This document shows positions 42,728 through 52,074 of a stretch of DNA of 64,000 bases, piece after piece. Under the pieces are notes generated by a model, which saw only the letters and a program-made list of their open reading frames with translations, had not been told where the DNA came from and ran no database searches. Origin of the DNA: Staphylococcus lutrae (GTDB lineage Bacteria > Bacillota > Bacilli > Staphylococcales > Staphylococcaceae); contig NZ_CP020773.1 of NCBI RefSeq assembly GCF_002101335.1, forward strand, positions 1,178,001 through 1,242,000, given 5' to 3'. How positions within the stretch are numbered: position 1 is the first letter of the stretch; each line of letters starts with the position of its first letter. The translations under genes were made by a program, and so were the position numbers.

Positions 42728-43594
42728 TTATTTGTGCCATAAAAATTGGATTAATTCTGTTGCGACTTTTTCATTTTCGTGTAAAGCACTATGCTGTGCA
42801 GTTTGTCCTTCGTATTTCGATTCTTTATAACGCTTCGGACTATCTCCGAGTAAGTATTTCAGCGAACGAGCTGAACTTACAGAAACACTACCGTCAGAGT
42901 GCGACCCGTCTAATAAATCTCCGTAAATATTTAATACTTCAATATTTTTACCGCGATAAACCGATTTTAGGACTTGTAGATCTTGATAAGGTGGAATCAT
43001 ACGACTCGGCTTTCCGTCCTCATTCACCGTAATTTCATTCACTTCTTCGTTAATGCCCAGGACACCATTAAATGTTCCGGCGATGTTCACTTCTTTCGAT
43101 AATTGCGGTAAGGATGAATCATTACCATACATCGCCATATATTGTGCAAATGTCATATTCGCCATAGAATGCCCTACAAAATTAAAGTTTTTAAAATGAT
43201 ATTCTTTTTGCAATGCAACGATGACATTTTTAAACCATTCCGCGTTCGTTTTCGGATTGCTTTCCTCATTGTTTTCCAATTCTATTTGGACAATCGGATT
43301 GATAGCCTTTTTCGTCAATTGACCTTTTAGCGTGACTGCACCATTTTTGTCGACATGTGCAGTGATCACTTCTTGCGTCACACCTTGCTTTTCAGTTTGT
43401 GAGACCAAAAACTTAACTGAGTTTAAGCTTCCTCCAAATCCATGTAAAAACAGTGTAGGCGTCTCGCTATCAATAAATTTCGCATGTTTCGGGTTATTCG
43501 CTATGGACGCATTCCGATTGATTGCCATAAACGTAACCCCAACTAATATGATGAGCACGACGGCACTGATACCCCAAATCCATATTTTCTTCAC
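42728..43594 (-). CDS. DUF915-type alpha/beta hydrolase with a membrane anchor
   Basis: This 288-residue protein has an N-terminal membrane helix (WIWGISAVVLIILVGVTFMAI) and then an alpha/beta-hydrolase fold. The oxyanion region is TLFLHGFGGSLNS, the nucleophile elbow NFVGHSMANM (Ser), the likely acid Asp lies in DLLDGSHSDGSV and the His in QTAQHSALHEN. This is the DUF915 family, common as cell-surface esterase-like proteins in Firmicutes; the substrate is unknown. It stands alone on the minus strand. Confidence 0.82.
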   Translation of the reverse strand: MKKIWIWGISAVVLIILVGVTFMAINRNASIANNPKHAKFIDSETPTLFLHGFGGSLNSVKFLVSQTEKQGVTQEVITAHVDKNGAVTLKGQLTKKAINPIVQIELENNEESNPKTNAEWFKNVIVALQKEYHFKNFNFVGHSMANMTFAQYMAMYGNDSSLPQLSKEVNIAGTFNGVLGINEEVNEITVNEDGKPSRMIPPYQDLQVLKSVYRGKNIEVLNIYGDLLDGSHSDGSVSVSSARSLKYLLGDSPKRYKESKYEGQTAQHSALHENEKVATELIQFLWHK

Positions 43595-43721
43595 ACTATC
43601 ACCTCATTAACCCTCTCTTTTAATCATCATAAACGAAAAACAATCGAACTTCCTTTATATTGCCTCAAACCAGACGCCCTTTTCTAACACATCGCCTTGA
43701 GAGCAACAAGAATGTCCGAAT

Positions 43722-43769
43722 AAAAAAGGACGGGTGAAAACATTCATTACGAACCTTTTCACTCATCCT
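43722..43769 (-). terminator. Terminator of the bkd-ptb-buk operon
   Basis: On the minus strand AGGATGAGTGAAAA pairs (with G-U pairs) with TTTTCACCCGTCCT, and TTTTTTATTC follows. Confidence 0.8.
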
Positions 43770-43862
43770 ATGCACTTCTCAAACAAATCATACATTTGTG
43801 ACTGATCGACAATTCATATTTCGCCCTATATCATTGTAGTACAGTCAGAAGTCACCGACACT

Positions 43863-44915
43863 TCAAAAAGGGTTCACGGCTTCTTCTTGATTGATAATTC
43901 TCAGTCCGCCCATAGCTAAGGCTTCCATTTCGTATTCTCCAGGATACGGCATGTATGGACCGATAAATTTCACGCGTTTTTCAATTTCTTCTCTTAAGAA
44001 TGGGTAATGCACCATGCCCCCCGTCACACAAATCGCATCGACTTCACCTTTCAATGTTGCAGCAAGTGATGCAATACACTTCGCTACACCTAAAGCCATG
44101 GCTTCGATGACTAATCGCGCATAAGCATCGCCATTCTCAATTCTTGCTTCAATCTCTCTTAAGTCTTTTGTTCCACAATGAGATTGAAGACCTGCTTCTC
44201 TTCTTACAAGGTGGTTAAATTCATCTAATGACATGCGCTTTAATAGTTTTAGTGCTTCTTTGATTGGCAGACCGCCACTACGCTCTGCTGAGAACATGAT
44301 TTCATCATCTGAAACAAAGTCGACAATTTTCCCTTTTTCATGTGCGCTTGCTGAAGCCCCTCCACCAAGATGGACAACGATCACATTCATTGCTTCATAT
44401 GATTTCTCTAAGTCTTTCGCTGCTTTCATAGCAACGGCTCTCATATTAAGATGGTGGCCAATGCTCGTTCTTTGTACTTCTTTTAATCCTGTTAAGCGTG
44501 CGACCTCACTCATAGAATCCACAGTAACAGGATCGTAAATATAGGCTTTGGCCCCTTGTTTACCAAACTGTTTAACTACTTCATATGCAAGTTTACTTCC
44601 TAAATTTGATGGATGCTCAAGTACAGGATCATATTGTAACTTATGAATTAATTTTTCAGTCACTTCGATACCGCCCGATTTGACTGGACCAATTAATCCG
44701 CCTCTTCCTACTGCAACATCAATCTCTTCAATATGATGTTGTGTCAATAATTTTTGTATGTCTTCGTATCTCATATCAAATTGATCAAATACATATTTAA
44801 AGCGGTTGATTTCACTTGTATATGTGATTTCTTCTTTCCACTTTAATACTTCGTCTTCAAAATACGCAACTTTAGTCGAAGTTGCACCTGGATTGATTGT
44901 GATTATCTTCTTCAT
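43863..44915 (-). CDS. buk: Butyrate / branched-chain fatty acid kinase
   Basis: This 350-residue ASKHA-family acyl kinase makes ATP from butyryl-P or a branched-chain acyl-P. Features are KKIITINPGATSTKVAYFEDE (phosphate-1 loop), DVAVGRGGLIGPVKSGG, NVIVVHLGGGASASAHEKG (catalytic region) and DAICVTGGMVHYPFLREEI. Length and motifs match Buk and not acetate kinase (about 400 residues). It lies 21 bases after ptb in the operon. With Ptb it converts acyl-CoA from the upstream dehydrogenase to the free acid plus ATP. It is the last gene before the operon terminator. Confidence 0.9.
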   Translation of the reverse strand: MKKIITINPGATSTKVAYFEDEVLKWKEEITYTSEINRFKYVFDQFDMRYEDIQKLLTQHHIEEIDVAVGRGGLIGPVKSGGIEVTEKLIHKLQYDPVLEHPSNLGSKLAYEVVKQFGKQGAKAYIYDPVTVDSMSEVARLTGLKEVQRTSIGHHLNMRAVAMKAAKDLEKSYEAMNVIVVHLGGGASASAHEKGKIVDFVSDDEIMFSAERSGGLPIKEALKLLKRMSLDEFNHLVRREAGLQSHCGTKDLREIEARIENGDAYARLVIEAMALGVAKCIASLAATLKGEVDAICVTGGMVHYPFLREEIEKRVKFIGPYMPYPGEYEMEALAMGGLRIINQEEAVNPF

Positions 44916-44936
44916 ATGGACATCCCTCTATCTCAT

Positions 44937-45830
44937 TTATGAAATTAATAATTGTGATAATAAAACTGACGAGAACTTTTCATCTGCTGATGAACTACGA
45001 GACGTTAAAATGATAGGGACCTCCGCTCCGAGTATGATACCTGCCATTTGTGCTTGTCCAAACATAATTAAACTTTTAGACAGACTGTTGCCTGATACAA
45101 TATCCGGTACAGCGATAATATCGGCATCCCCTTGAATCGCTCCGTCATAATGTTTATCTTCGGCAATCGCTGAATCCAAGCTTAAATCAATGGATAGCGG
45201 ACCTTCAATAATCGCATCAGCAGTTGTTTCCGTTAGTTCTTGAGCAAATACAGAAGCTGGTAGTTTAGGTATCACTGTCTCAGCCGCTGATAACAATGAA
45301 ACTTTAGGCTGCTTTATGCCTAACTTATGGAATACTGAAACTGCATGTTCAACAATCACTTGCATTTCTGCTTTAGAAGGTTGTAACACCATACCGCCAT
45401 CTGTAACGCCGACTAAACGGTTGAGCTTTGGAATATATAAAACCGCTACGTGAGAGAGTAAGTCACTTTTTCTAATGCCTTTCTCTTTATCGACAACCGC
45501 TTTTAATAGCTTCCCAGTGCTCAAATGCCCTTTCATTATCGCGTTCACTTCGCCTTGTTTAACAAGTTCTACTGCTTTTTGAGAAGCTTCGAACGCCTCT
45601 GCTATATCTATAATTTCATATTTTTCTGCTGGAATTGCGTATGTCTTGAGTTGCTCCTCGAGCGCCGCTTTATCATCAATCAAAATCAACTTAGCGTCTA
45701 TTTCTTCTAAAACTTGCTTGACACTCTGTAGGACTTCAGAATGCGCTGCTTTGACTACAGCAAGCTTTAATTCTGAAATCGCATGAATTTGATCTTTGGC
45801 AATATTGAGCATTGATTCTTTTAAATTCAT
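44937..45830 (-). CDS. ptb: Phosphate butyryltransferase (phosphotransbutyrylase)
   Basis: This 297-residue enzyme of the phosphate acetyl/butyryltransferase family swaps CoA for phosphate on butyryl- or branched-chain acyl-CoA. Motifs include NAIMKGHLSTGKLLKAVVDKE, RLVGVTDGGMVLQPS, KVSLLSAAETV and IIAVPDIVSGNSLSKSLIMFG, which distinguish Ptb from the longer Pta. AGGGATGATGAA precedes ATG 45830. It lies 20 bases downstream of the EIIC-like gene and 21 bases before buk. Confidence 0.9.
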   Translation of the reverse strand: MNLKESMLNIAKDQIHAISELKLAVVKAAHSEVLQSVKQVLEEIDAKLILIDDKAALEEQLKTYAIPAEKYEIIDIAEAFEASQKAVELVKQGEVNAIMKGHLSTGKLLKAVVDKEKGIRKSDLLSHVAVLYIPKLNRLVGVTDGGMVLQPSKAEMQVIVEHAVSVFHKLGIKQPKVSLLSAAETVIPKLPASVFAQELTETTADAIIEGPLSIDLSLDSAIAEDKHYDGAIQGDADIIAVPDIVSGNSLSKSLIMFGQAQMAGIILGAEVPIILTSRSSSADEKFSSVLLSQLLIS

Positions 45831-45850
45831 TTCATCATCCCTATTCGAAT

Positions 45851-46906
45851 TTATATATCAAGATAATAATCTTCCGCTTTCACGAGTGGCACCACTTTAG
45901 TAAAGACATATTTGAATAACAAGCCAAAACCAATTGGTGCGACAATAAATGCGATAACTGATTTTAATAAATTGATTGCATTCCAACCGCCATCAACCAA
46001 GTTCAAATAATTGATAGGTCCCACTAATCCACTAAAACCAAAACCTGCACTCATTGGTGTTCCTGTGATTTGCAACAACGCTGCAATCAAACCACAACAC
46101 GCCGCCGAACAAATAATAGGCACTAAAATGACTGGTTTTTTAGCTACATTCGCCATCGACATTTTTGGTGAACCAATGAAATGCGCTAAACTCGTACCAC
46201 GCGTATTGACGCGCCATCCTAATATCGCAAAGCCAAAACCTGTTGCACATATCCCAACGTTTGCAGCACCTGATCCGATACCTGATAATGAGATGGCTAA
46301 CGCGATTCCTACTGTCGTGATAGGAGACACAATCAATGAACCAAAGATAATTGCTAATAAAATACACATCACAATCGGTTGCAATGTCAATAATGAAGCA
46401 ACACCTTTACCAATCAATGTCGTGATGCCCATGACATAAGGTAAAAGGATATGACCAATAATTCCAACAACCCCAAGTAATAATGGCGGAATAACCAAAA
46501 TCGTATAAGCTTTCAGTTTGTTTCCAATCAATAGAATGACACCCGCACCGATTGCGGCAGTCAATCCCATATTGATAACATCACCCGTTCCCTTAATCGT
46601 CATCACACCTTCAGGCGAAAACTGAATCGCACCAGAGGCGAAGATGGTCGCCAACCCTAAAGAGGCTGACTGTATCGGATTGAACTTAAAATTCAACCCT
46701 ACCATCATCCCGACGACGAGCCCCATCATGCCATTAGACATGACAAGGGCGCCCGCAACCGGTTTTAAAAAAGGGAAAGATGGAATTAATACTTTGACAA
46801 GTTCACTCAACAACGCACCTGGAATCAGTACAATGACTGCTCCAATTGCAAGACCGTTCAATACATTCATAATAAAATTTTTAGTTGTCATCTTTTCCAT
46901 ATTCAT
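45851..46906 (-). CDS. EIIC-like membrane protein (PTS_EIIC_2 family) in the bkd operon
   Basis: This 351-residue protein has about ten membrane spans rich in Gly and Ile. Features are LIPGALLSELVKVLIPSFPF, SNGMMGLVVGMMVGLNFKFNPIQ and a long Gly-rich core, as in the PTS EIIC-2 (PF13303) family. That family is named after sugar PTS channels but usually has no IIA or IIB partner, and none is encoded here. It lies between lpd and ptb, all co-directional and closely packed. A role in moving a keto acid, branched-chain acid or related metabolite is conceivable; this is inference. The start is ATG 46906 (46900 also possible) after GAGAGCAGGA. Confidence 0.7.
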   Translation of the reverse strand: MNMEKMTTKNFIMNVLNGLAIGAVIVLIPGALLSELVKVLIPSFPFLKPVAGALVMSNGMMGLVVGMMVGLNFKFNPIQSASLGLATIFASGAIQFSPEGVMTIKGTGDVINMGLTAAIGAGVILLIGNKLKAYTILVIPPLLLGVVGIIGHILLPYVMGITTLIGKGVASLLTLQPIVMCILLAIIFGSLIVSPITTVGIALAISLSGIGSGAANVGICATGFGFAILGWRVNTRGTSLAHFIGSPKMSMANVAKKPVILVPIICSAACCGLIAALLQITGTPMSAGFGFSGLVGPINYLNLVDGGWNAINLLKSVIAFIVAPIGFGLLFKYVFTKVVPLVKAEDYYLDI

Positions 46907-46918
46907 TCCTGCTCTCTT

Positions 46919-48331
46919 CTATTGATGAATGCCTTGTCCGAGAAGTATTTCACTCGCATCCATAAATGTTTCAGATAATGAAGGATGATTGTGAATCGTT
47001 AGTACCAAATCTTCGGCAGTCATCAGATTTTCTATTGCAAGTGTAATTTCTCCAATCAATTCACTTACTTCAGGACCTACCATCTGAGCACCAACAATGC
47101 GCTGACTTTCAGCATCAGAAATGAGTCTTACAAATCCTTCCGTTTCATTCATTGATAACGCGCGACCATTAGATTGAAATTTAAAAGTCGCTTTACGTGT
47201 AGATAATCCTTGATCTTTTGCTTCTTGTTCAGTTAATCCTACTGTCGCAATTTCTGGCTGTGTGAAACATACTGTTGGAATCGCTAAATAATCTACAGCG
47301 ACACCTTCAACACCAGAGATTGCTTCAGCCGCAATTTTAGCTTCATAGCTTGCTTTATGCGCCAATGCCGGACCATGTGTCACGTCACCGATTGCATAAA
47401 TGTTAGGTTGTTCTGTTTGACCTTGTTCGTTCACTTTGATCAAACCTCTCTCATCTACAGAGATACCAGCAAGTTCCAAACTCAATTCGTCTGTATTCGG
47501 ACGTCTACCGACAACAACCGCCACTTTTTCGGCTGAAACGGTATGTGTTTCACCAGAAACTTCGTATTTCACGTGGACTAAGCCATCTTTTTCTTCGTAA
47601 GATTGCGCTTTCGCCTCTGTAATGATTTCCATTCCTTTATTTTTCAAGCTTTGTGCCACAGGTTTAACTAAATCTTCTTCAAATCCATTTAAAATACGTG
47701 GTGCACCTTCTAAGATCGTCACTTTAGCGCCAAGATTTGCGTAAGCCCCTGCAAGTTCTAATCCGATATAGCCGCCACCAATCACAACAAGTGAGTCTGG
47801 AATTTCAGTTAAATTCAATAAACCTGTTGAATCTACAACATTTTCACTAAATTTTAAGTTTGGTATTTCAATCGGACGCGAACCTGTAGCAATGATGGCA
47901 TTTTTAAATGAGTACGTTTCACCCATGCCTTCATTTTGCATCACGTGTAAGCTCGTTGGACTATTAAAGAAAGCTGTACCGTAAACAATTTCTACTTTGT
48001 TCTTTTTGAGTAAGCCTTGGACACCTTTTGTAAGTTGGCCAACGACTTTATCGTTTTTCCATTGTTGTAACTGTCCAAAATCTATTGTCGCTTCCCCATA
48101 ACTGATTCCAAATGGGTTATCTGTTTTCGTTTTAATGAAATTTTTACCTGCCGTAATTAACGCTTTAGATGGAATACAACCGACATTTAAACATACGCCA
48201 CCAATTTTTTCTTTTTCAACGATAACCACTTTTTGTCCCAATTGGCTCGCACGTATAGCGGCAACATAGCCTCCCGGACCTGAACCGATTACTATCGTAT
48301 CTACTTCTTTAGAAAAATCTCCTACTACCAT
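46919..48331 (-). CDS. lpdA: Dihydrolipoamide dehydrogenase (E3)
   Basis: This 470-residue flavoprotein reoxidises dihydrolipoamide on E2 and makes NADH. The FAD motif is VIGSGPGGYVAAIRASQLG. The redox disulfide lies in GGVCLNVGCIPSKAL and the NAD motif is VVIGGGYIGLELAGAYANLG. The C-terminal active-site His-Glu pair lies in HNHPSLSETFMDAS. It is the fourth gene of the 2-oxoacid dehydrogenase operon, six bases after E2. Having its own E3 suggests this complex is distinct from the housekeeping pyruvate dehydrogenase, expected elsewhere in the genome. Confidence 0.93.
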   Translation of the reverse strand: MVVGDFSKEVDTIVIGSGPGGYVAAIRASQLGQKVVIVEKEKIGGVCLNVGCIPSKALITAGKNFIKTKTDNPFGISYGEATIDFGQLQQWKNDKVVGQLTKGVQGLLKKNKVEIVYGTAFFNSPTSLHVMQNEGMGETYSFKNAIIATGSRPIEIPNLKFSENVVDSTGLLNLTEIPDSLVVIGGGYIGLELAGAYANLGAKVTILEGAPRILNGFEEDLVKPVAQSLKNKGMEIITEAKAQSYEEKDGLVHVKYEVSGETHTVSAEKVAVVVGRRPNTDELSLELAGISVDERGLIKVNEQGQTEQPNIYAIGDVTHGPALAHKASYEAKIAAEAISGVEGVAVDYLAIPTVCFTQPEIATVGLTEQEAKDQGLSTRKATFKFQSNGRALSMNETEGFVRLISDAESQRIVGAQMVGPEVSELIGEITLAIENLMTAEDLVLTIHNHPSLSETFMDASEILLGQGIHQ

Positions 48332-48337
48332 CGTTTA

Positions 48338-49645
48338 TCATCCTTCCGCCAATAACAAATCTGGATTATTTAAGTACATTTTCAATGTGTTGATTGCTTG
48401 TTGTGCTAACACACCATCTATTGCACGATGATCGAATGCAAATGATAATTTTAATATCGGTTTCAATACCGGTTGTCTATTTTCATCAGGAACAAACATT
48501 TCTTCAATACGTCCCACACCTAAAATCGCAATCTCAGGTTGGTTGATAATTGGCGTAGACCATACACCGCCTGTTGCAGCACCACCAACGTTTGTCAATG
48601 TCATCGAACCAGAGCCCATGTCGGCACCGCTTAATTGACCACTTTGCGCTTTTTCTGAAAGTACTGTTACTTTTTCAGCAATTTCAAATAAACTTAAACG
48701 ATCGGCATCCGTCACAACTGGAACAAATAATCCGTTATCTGTGTTTGTTGCAACACCAACATTAAAGTAATTGTGATACAAGACTTCCCCTTTATCCATA
48801 TTAATCGACGCGTTGAGTTCAGGGAAACGTTTTAATGTTGCGACAATAGCTTTCACAAAATATGCTGTGTAAGTTAATTTAATGTTTTTGTCTTTTGCAA
48901 TGCCCTTCATTCTATTTCTATGATCAACAAGCGCAGAAACCTCTACTTGATCGAATACAGTAACATGTGGAGACGTATGTTTGCTGTCCACCATTGCTTT
49001 GGCAATAATTTTTCTCAAAGGTGTCATTTTCTCCACTCTGTCGCCTTCAGAACTGATCACTGGTTGTGCCGCTTTTGGTGCTTCTACTTTTTCGCTTGCC
49101 GCTGATTGTTCTTGTGCTGCAGTTGGTTGTGATTCGTTTGATTGACCACCACCATTGATATAAGCATCAATATCTTCAATCGTGATTTTTCCGTGGTTGC
49201 CTGTCCCTTTCACTTGACGAAGGTCGACTTGATGTTTACGTGCATAAATTCTCACTCTAGGAATCGCTAAATGACGAACATCATCCGCATCCGACGCCAC
49301 TGATACAGCTGCCGCTTCAGTTGTTTCTTGTGCAACTTTTTCATCAGCTGTTTCTGTTGCTTCTGTTGCCTCAGCAGCTGGTGCTTCTGCTTGACTGCTT
49401 GATTCTCCATCACCTGTATCAATGTCCGCAATAGGATTTCCTACAATTGCCATTTCACCTTCTGGAACATAAAGTTTTTTAATCGTACCACTCACTGGAC
49501 TCGGGAGCTCAACAACTGCTTTATCACTTTGAATCTCCAACAAAGGTTGGTCTTCAGTAACGCTATCTCCTTCTGCAACAAACCATTTTAAAATCTCACT
49601 TTCGTGTGTGCCTTCACCTGCATCTGGCATGATATATGTGTACAT
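48338..49645 (-). CDS. bkdB: 2-oxoacid dehydrogenase E2 (lipoyl acyltransferase)
   Basis: This is a 435-residue E2 with one lipoyl domain (Lys42 in EIQSDKAVVELPSP) and an Ala/Glu/Thr-rich linker (about 85-125). A peripheral-subunit-binding domain follows (RHLAIPRVRIYARKHQVDLRQVKGTGNHGKI), then a second linker and a catalytic domain from about 205. The catalytic motif is SFAFDHRAIDGVLAQQ. AAGGAGGG precedes ATG 49645. Ptb and Buk in the same operon favour branched-chain acyl groups over acetyl, but sequence alone does not settle this. Confidence 0.88.
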   Translation of the reverse strand: MYTYIMPDAGEGTHESEILKWFVAEGDSVTEDQPLLEIQSDKAVVELPSPVSGTIKKLYVPEGEMAIVGNPIADIDTGDGESSSQAEAPAAEATEATETADEKVAQETTEAAAVSVASDADDVRHLAIPRVRIYARKHQVDLRQVKGTGNHGKITIEDIDAYINGGGQSNESQPTAAQEQSAASEKVEAPKAAQPVISSEGDRVEKMTPLRKIIAKAMVDSKHTSPHVTVFDQVEVSALVDHRNRMKGIAKDKNIKLTYTAYFVKAIVATLKRFPELNASINMDKGEVLYHNYFNVGVATNTDNGLFVPVVTDADRLSLFEIAEKVTVLSEKAQSGQLSGADMGSGSMTLTNVGGAATGGVWSTPIINQPEIAILGVGRIEEMFVPDENRQPVLKPILKLSFAFDHRAIDGVLAQQAINTLKMYLNNPDLLLAEG

Positions 49646-49660
49646 TTAATTCCCTCCTTA

Positions 49661-50638
49661 TTAATACGCCACGACTTCTTTTACTTTTTCGATAATGTCT
49701 TTCTCACCAGGTAACCATACACTTTCAGCCGCGCCGAATGGGAATACTGTATCTGGTCCTGTCACTCTCATTGCAGGTGCATCTAAATCCATGAATGAAC
49801 GTTCATTGATCTCTGAAATAAGTTGACCCGCAATACCTGCAATACGTTGTGCTTCTTGAACCACTACGACACGATGCGTCTTTTTGATTGAAGCAGTAAT
49901 CGTTTCCATATCAAATGGTGCCACAGTTCTTAAATCAATTACTTCTGCACTAATGCCTTCTTGTTCTAATTTTTTAGCTGCTTTTTCAGCAAGTGTCGCC
50001 ATGAGGCCGTAACTTACAATCGTTACATCTGTTCCTTCTTTTCTTACTGCTGCTTTATCAAGAGGAACCGTGTAGTAACCATCCGGCACTTCATCTTTAA
50101 CTGTTCTATAAAGTCTTAAGTGCTCAAGGAAAATAACTGGGTCATTAGATTCCACTGAACTAATTAGTAACCCTTTTGCATCATAAGCTGTTGTCGGAAC
50201 AACCACTCTAAGTCCTGGAACTTGTGCCATAATGCCTTCTAAGCTGTCTGAGTGCAATTCAGGTGTATGAACGCCACCCCCATATGGTGCACGAATCGTA
50301 ATTGGAGCACTTTTCGTATTGCCATAGCGATAACGGACACGTGAAATTTGTGCCACAAGCGCATCCATCGCTTCTAATATAAAGCCAGAGAATTGAATTT
50401 CTGGGATTGGTCTAAAACCTTCACTGACTAAACCAACACAAATCCCTAATATTGCCGATTCTGCAAGCGGTGTATCAAACACACGCGCTTCACCATGTTT
50501 GTCTTGAAGGCCATCTGTTACACGGAATACGCCTCCATTCAAACCAATATCTTCACCAAATATTAATGTTTTCTCATCTTTTTTCAAAACTTCATCTAAT
50601 CCGTCTGTAATCGCTTGTGCTAAAGTTTTTACACTCAT
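49661..50638 (-). CDS. bkdAB: 2-oxoacid dehydrogenase E1 beta subunit
   Basis: This 325-residue transketolase-like beta subunit partners the E1 alpha encoded upstream. Features are LIFGEDIGLNGGVFRVTDGLQ, FDTPLAESAILGICVGLVSEGFRPIPEIQF, RAPYGGGVHTPELHSDS and YGLMATLAEKAAKKL. The start is ATG 50638 with AAGGAG ten bases before it; that box is formed by the last codons of E1 alpha, so the pair is coupled. Substrate preference (branched-chain keto acids, or pyruvate) is inferred from operon context. Confidence 0.9.
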   Translation of the reverse strand: MSVKTLAQAITDGLDEVLKKDEKTLIFGEDIGLNGGVFRVTDGLQDKHGEARVFDTPLAESAILGICVGLVSEGFRPIPEIQFSGFILEAMDALVAQISRVRYRYGNTKSAPITIRAPYGGGVHTPELHSDSLEGIMAQVPGLRVVVPTTAYDAKGLLISSVESNDPVIFLEHLRLYRTVKDEVPDGYYTVPLDKAAVRKEGTDVTIVSYGLMATLAEKAAKKLEQEGISAEVIDLRTVAPFDMETITASIKKTHRVVVVQEAQRIAGIAGQLISEINERSFMDLDAPAMRVTGPDTVFPFGAAESVWLPGEKDIIEKVKEVVAY

Positions 50639-50642
50639 ATTC

Positions 50643-51746
50643 TTATTGCTCCTTTCTTTCGTAGTACTCAATTTGTTCTTTTACGTTTTGTGGTGGTACT
50701 TCATACATATTTTTTAAGAATGTGCTTACTTTTTGTGGCGGTACTTTCGCCATTTCTGCCATTGCATCTTTAACTTCTTGTTTACATGCTTCATAAACTT
50801 CGTCTTCTTGTTCTTGTGACCATAATCCTTTTTCAGTTAAGTAGATTCTCAAGCGTGTTAATGGATCTTTCTTTCTCCACTCTTCTACTTCTTCGTCACT
50901 TCTATAACGTTTTGGATCATCACTCATTGTATGTGGACCGAATCGATAAGTCAGTGCTTCGATTAACACTGGGCCGTTACCTTCAACCGTATATTCACGT
51001 GCTTTTTTAACGGCTAAGTACATCGCAACAGGGTCCATACCGTCTACAGAAATTGAAGCCACACCAACACCAATCCCTTTTTGTGCTAATGATTTCGTCG
51101 CTGATTGTCGTACTGTAGGAACAGAAATACCATAACCATTGTTTTGGATAACAGTAATCAACGGTGCTTTATACACACCCGCAAAGTTCAACCCTTCATA
51201 AAAGTCACCTTGACTCGTTGCACCATCACCACAGAATGTAAGGACGACATTTTTTGAATCGTTAAAGGCTTTACCGATTGCAACACCGGCAGCTGGAGGT
51301 AAAGTTCCCCCTACCATAACTTGAGGAATATAGGCATTAAAATCTTCTGCGTATTGGTTCCCTACAACGTGCCCTTTGTACCATAAAAAGGCTTGGTACA
51401 TCGGTAAACCATGTTTAATTAAAACACCTAAATCACGGTATGTCGGAACAAAGAAGTCTTCCTTAGTGATCGCAGCGATAGACGCAAGTTGAGAAGCTTC
51501 TTGTCCCCCTGCTGTTGCGTAGTTCCCTAACGCCCCTTGTCTATTTAATAAAATCGTTCTTTCATCAAGCGTACGCCCCCATACGATGTCTTTCATCAGT
51601 TGTACCAATTCTTCATCACTGATTGTCTTCATCGCTTCCTTATCAACCACTTTTCCTTCGTGGTTTAACACTTGAATCATCTCGAATGAATCATTGTAAG
51701 ACGCTTTAATTTCATGAAAATTTACTTCACTTAATTTATTACTCAT
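50643..51746 (-). CDS. bkdAA: 2-oxoacid dehydrogenase E1 alpha subunit
   Basis: This is a 367-residue thiamine-diphosphate-binding E1 alpha. The ThDP motif runs from LTFCGDGATSQGDFYEGLNFAGV to VIQNNGYGIS. PTYRDLGVLIKHG and GGTLPPAAGVAIG flank the site, and a phospho-loop-like RFGPHTMSDDPKRYRS follows. AAGGAGG precedes ATG 51746; the longer open frame reaches the promoter and is rejected. It is the first gene of a seven-gene operon. A cre-like site lies 17-30 bases upstream and a LysR gene is divergent. It also resembles PdhA, so a pyruvate role cannot be ruled out. Confidence 0.88.
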   Translation of the reverse strand: MSNKLSEVNFHEIKASYNDSFEMIQVLNHEGKVVDKEAMKTISDEELVQLMKDIVWGRTLDERTILLNRQGALGNYATAGGQEASQLASIAAITKEDFFVPTYRDLGVLIKHGLPMYQAFLWYKGHVVGNQYAEDFNAYIPQVMVGGTLPPAAGVAIGKAFNDSKNVVLTFCGDGATSQGDFYEGLNFAGVYKAPLITVIQNNGYGISVPTVRQSATKSLAQKGIGVGVASISVDGMDPVAMYLAVKKAREYTVEGNGPVLIEALTYRFGPHTMSDDPKRYRSDEEVEEWRKKDPLTRLRIYLTEKGLWSQEQEDEVYEACKQEVKDAMAEMAKVPPQKVSTFLKNMYEVPPQNVKEQIEYYERKEQ

Positions 51747-51762
51747 TATATTTCCTCCTTTA

Positions 51763-51776
51763 TGTAAGCGTTTTCT
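51763..51776 (-). promoter_or_regulatory. cre-like site (CcpA) in the bkd leader
   Basis: TGTAAGCGTTTTCT matches the cre consensus TGWAANCGNTNWCA at 13 of 14 positions. It lies between a candidate -10 (TATACT, minus strand, 51785-51790) and the E1 alpha ribosome-binding site, a position suited to catabolite repression by road-block. Confidence 0.6.
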
Positions 51777-52074
51777 CACGTTAAAGTATAATTTTAATAC
51801 CACGATCTGTACAACTGTTTTTTCTTATATAGCTATTGATAAAATTTATAGTTGTAAAACAACAGCTTTTTTCGCAAGTAAATCTACATTTTTAAAAAAG
51901 TGTTGCATAACTCATAGAAAACCGCCATATATTTTGGGAATTTTAATGAGTCCTACAGAAAAACAACAGAAAGTTCTGACATTTTTATTACAAAAGTAAT
52001 TTTTTTAAATTCAATTATCCTTTTTGGTTTATAATAAAGATATTGCACTATCTTTTACGGTGGGGGGAAGAAAA

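Noticed and set aside
45851..46906. EIIC-like protein as a true sugar PTS permease
   Set aside because: No IIA or IIB domain is fused or adjacent, and the operon is for acyl-CoA metabolism.
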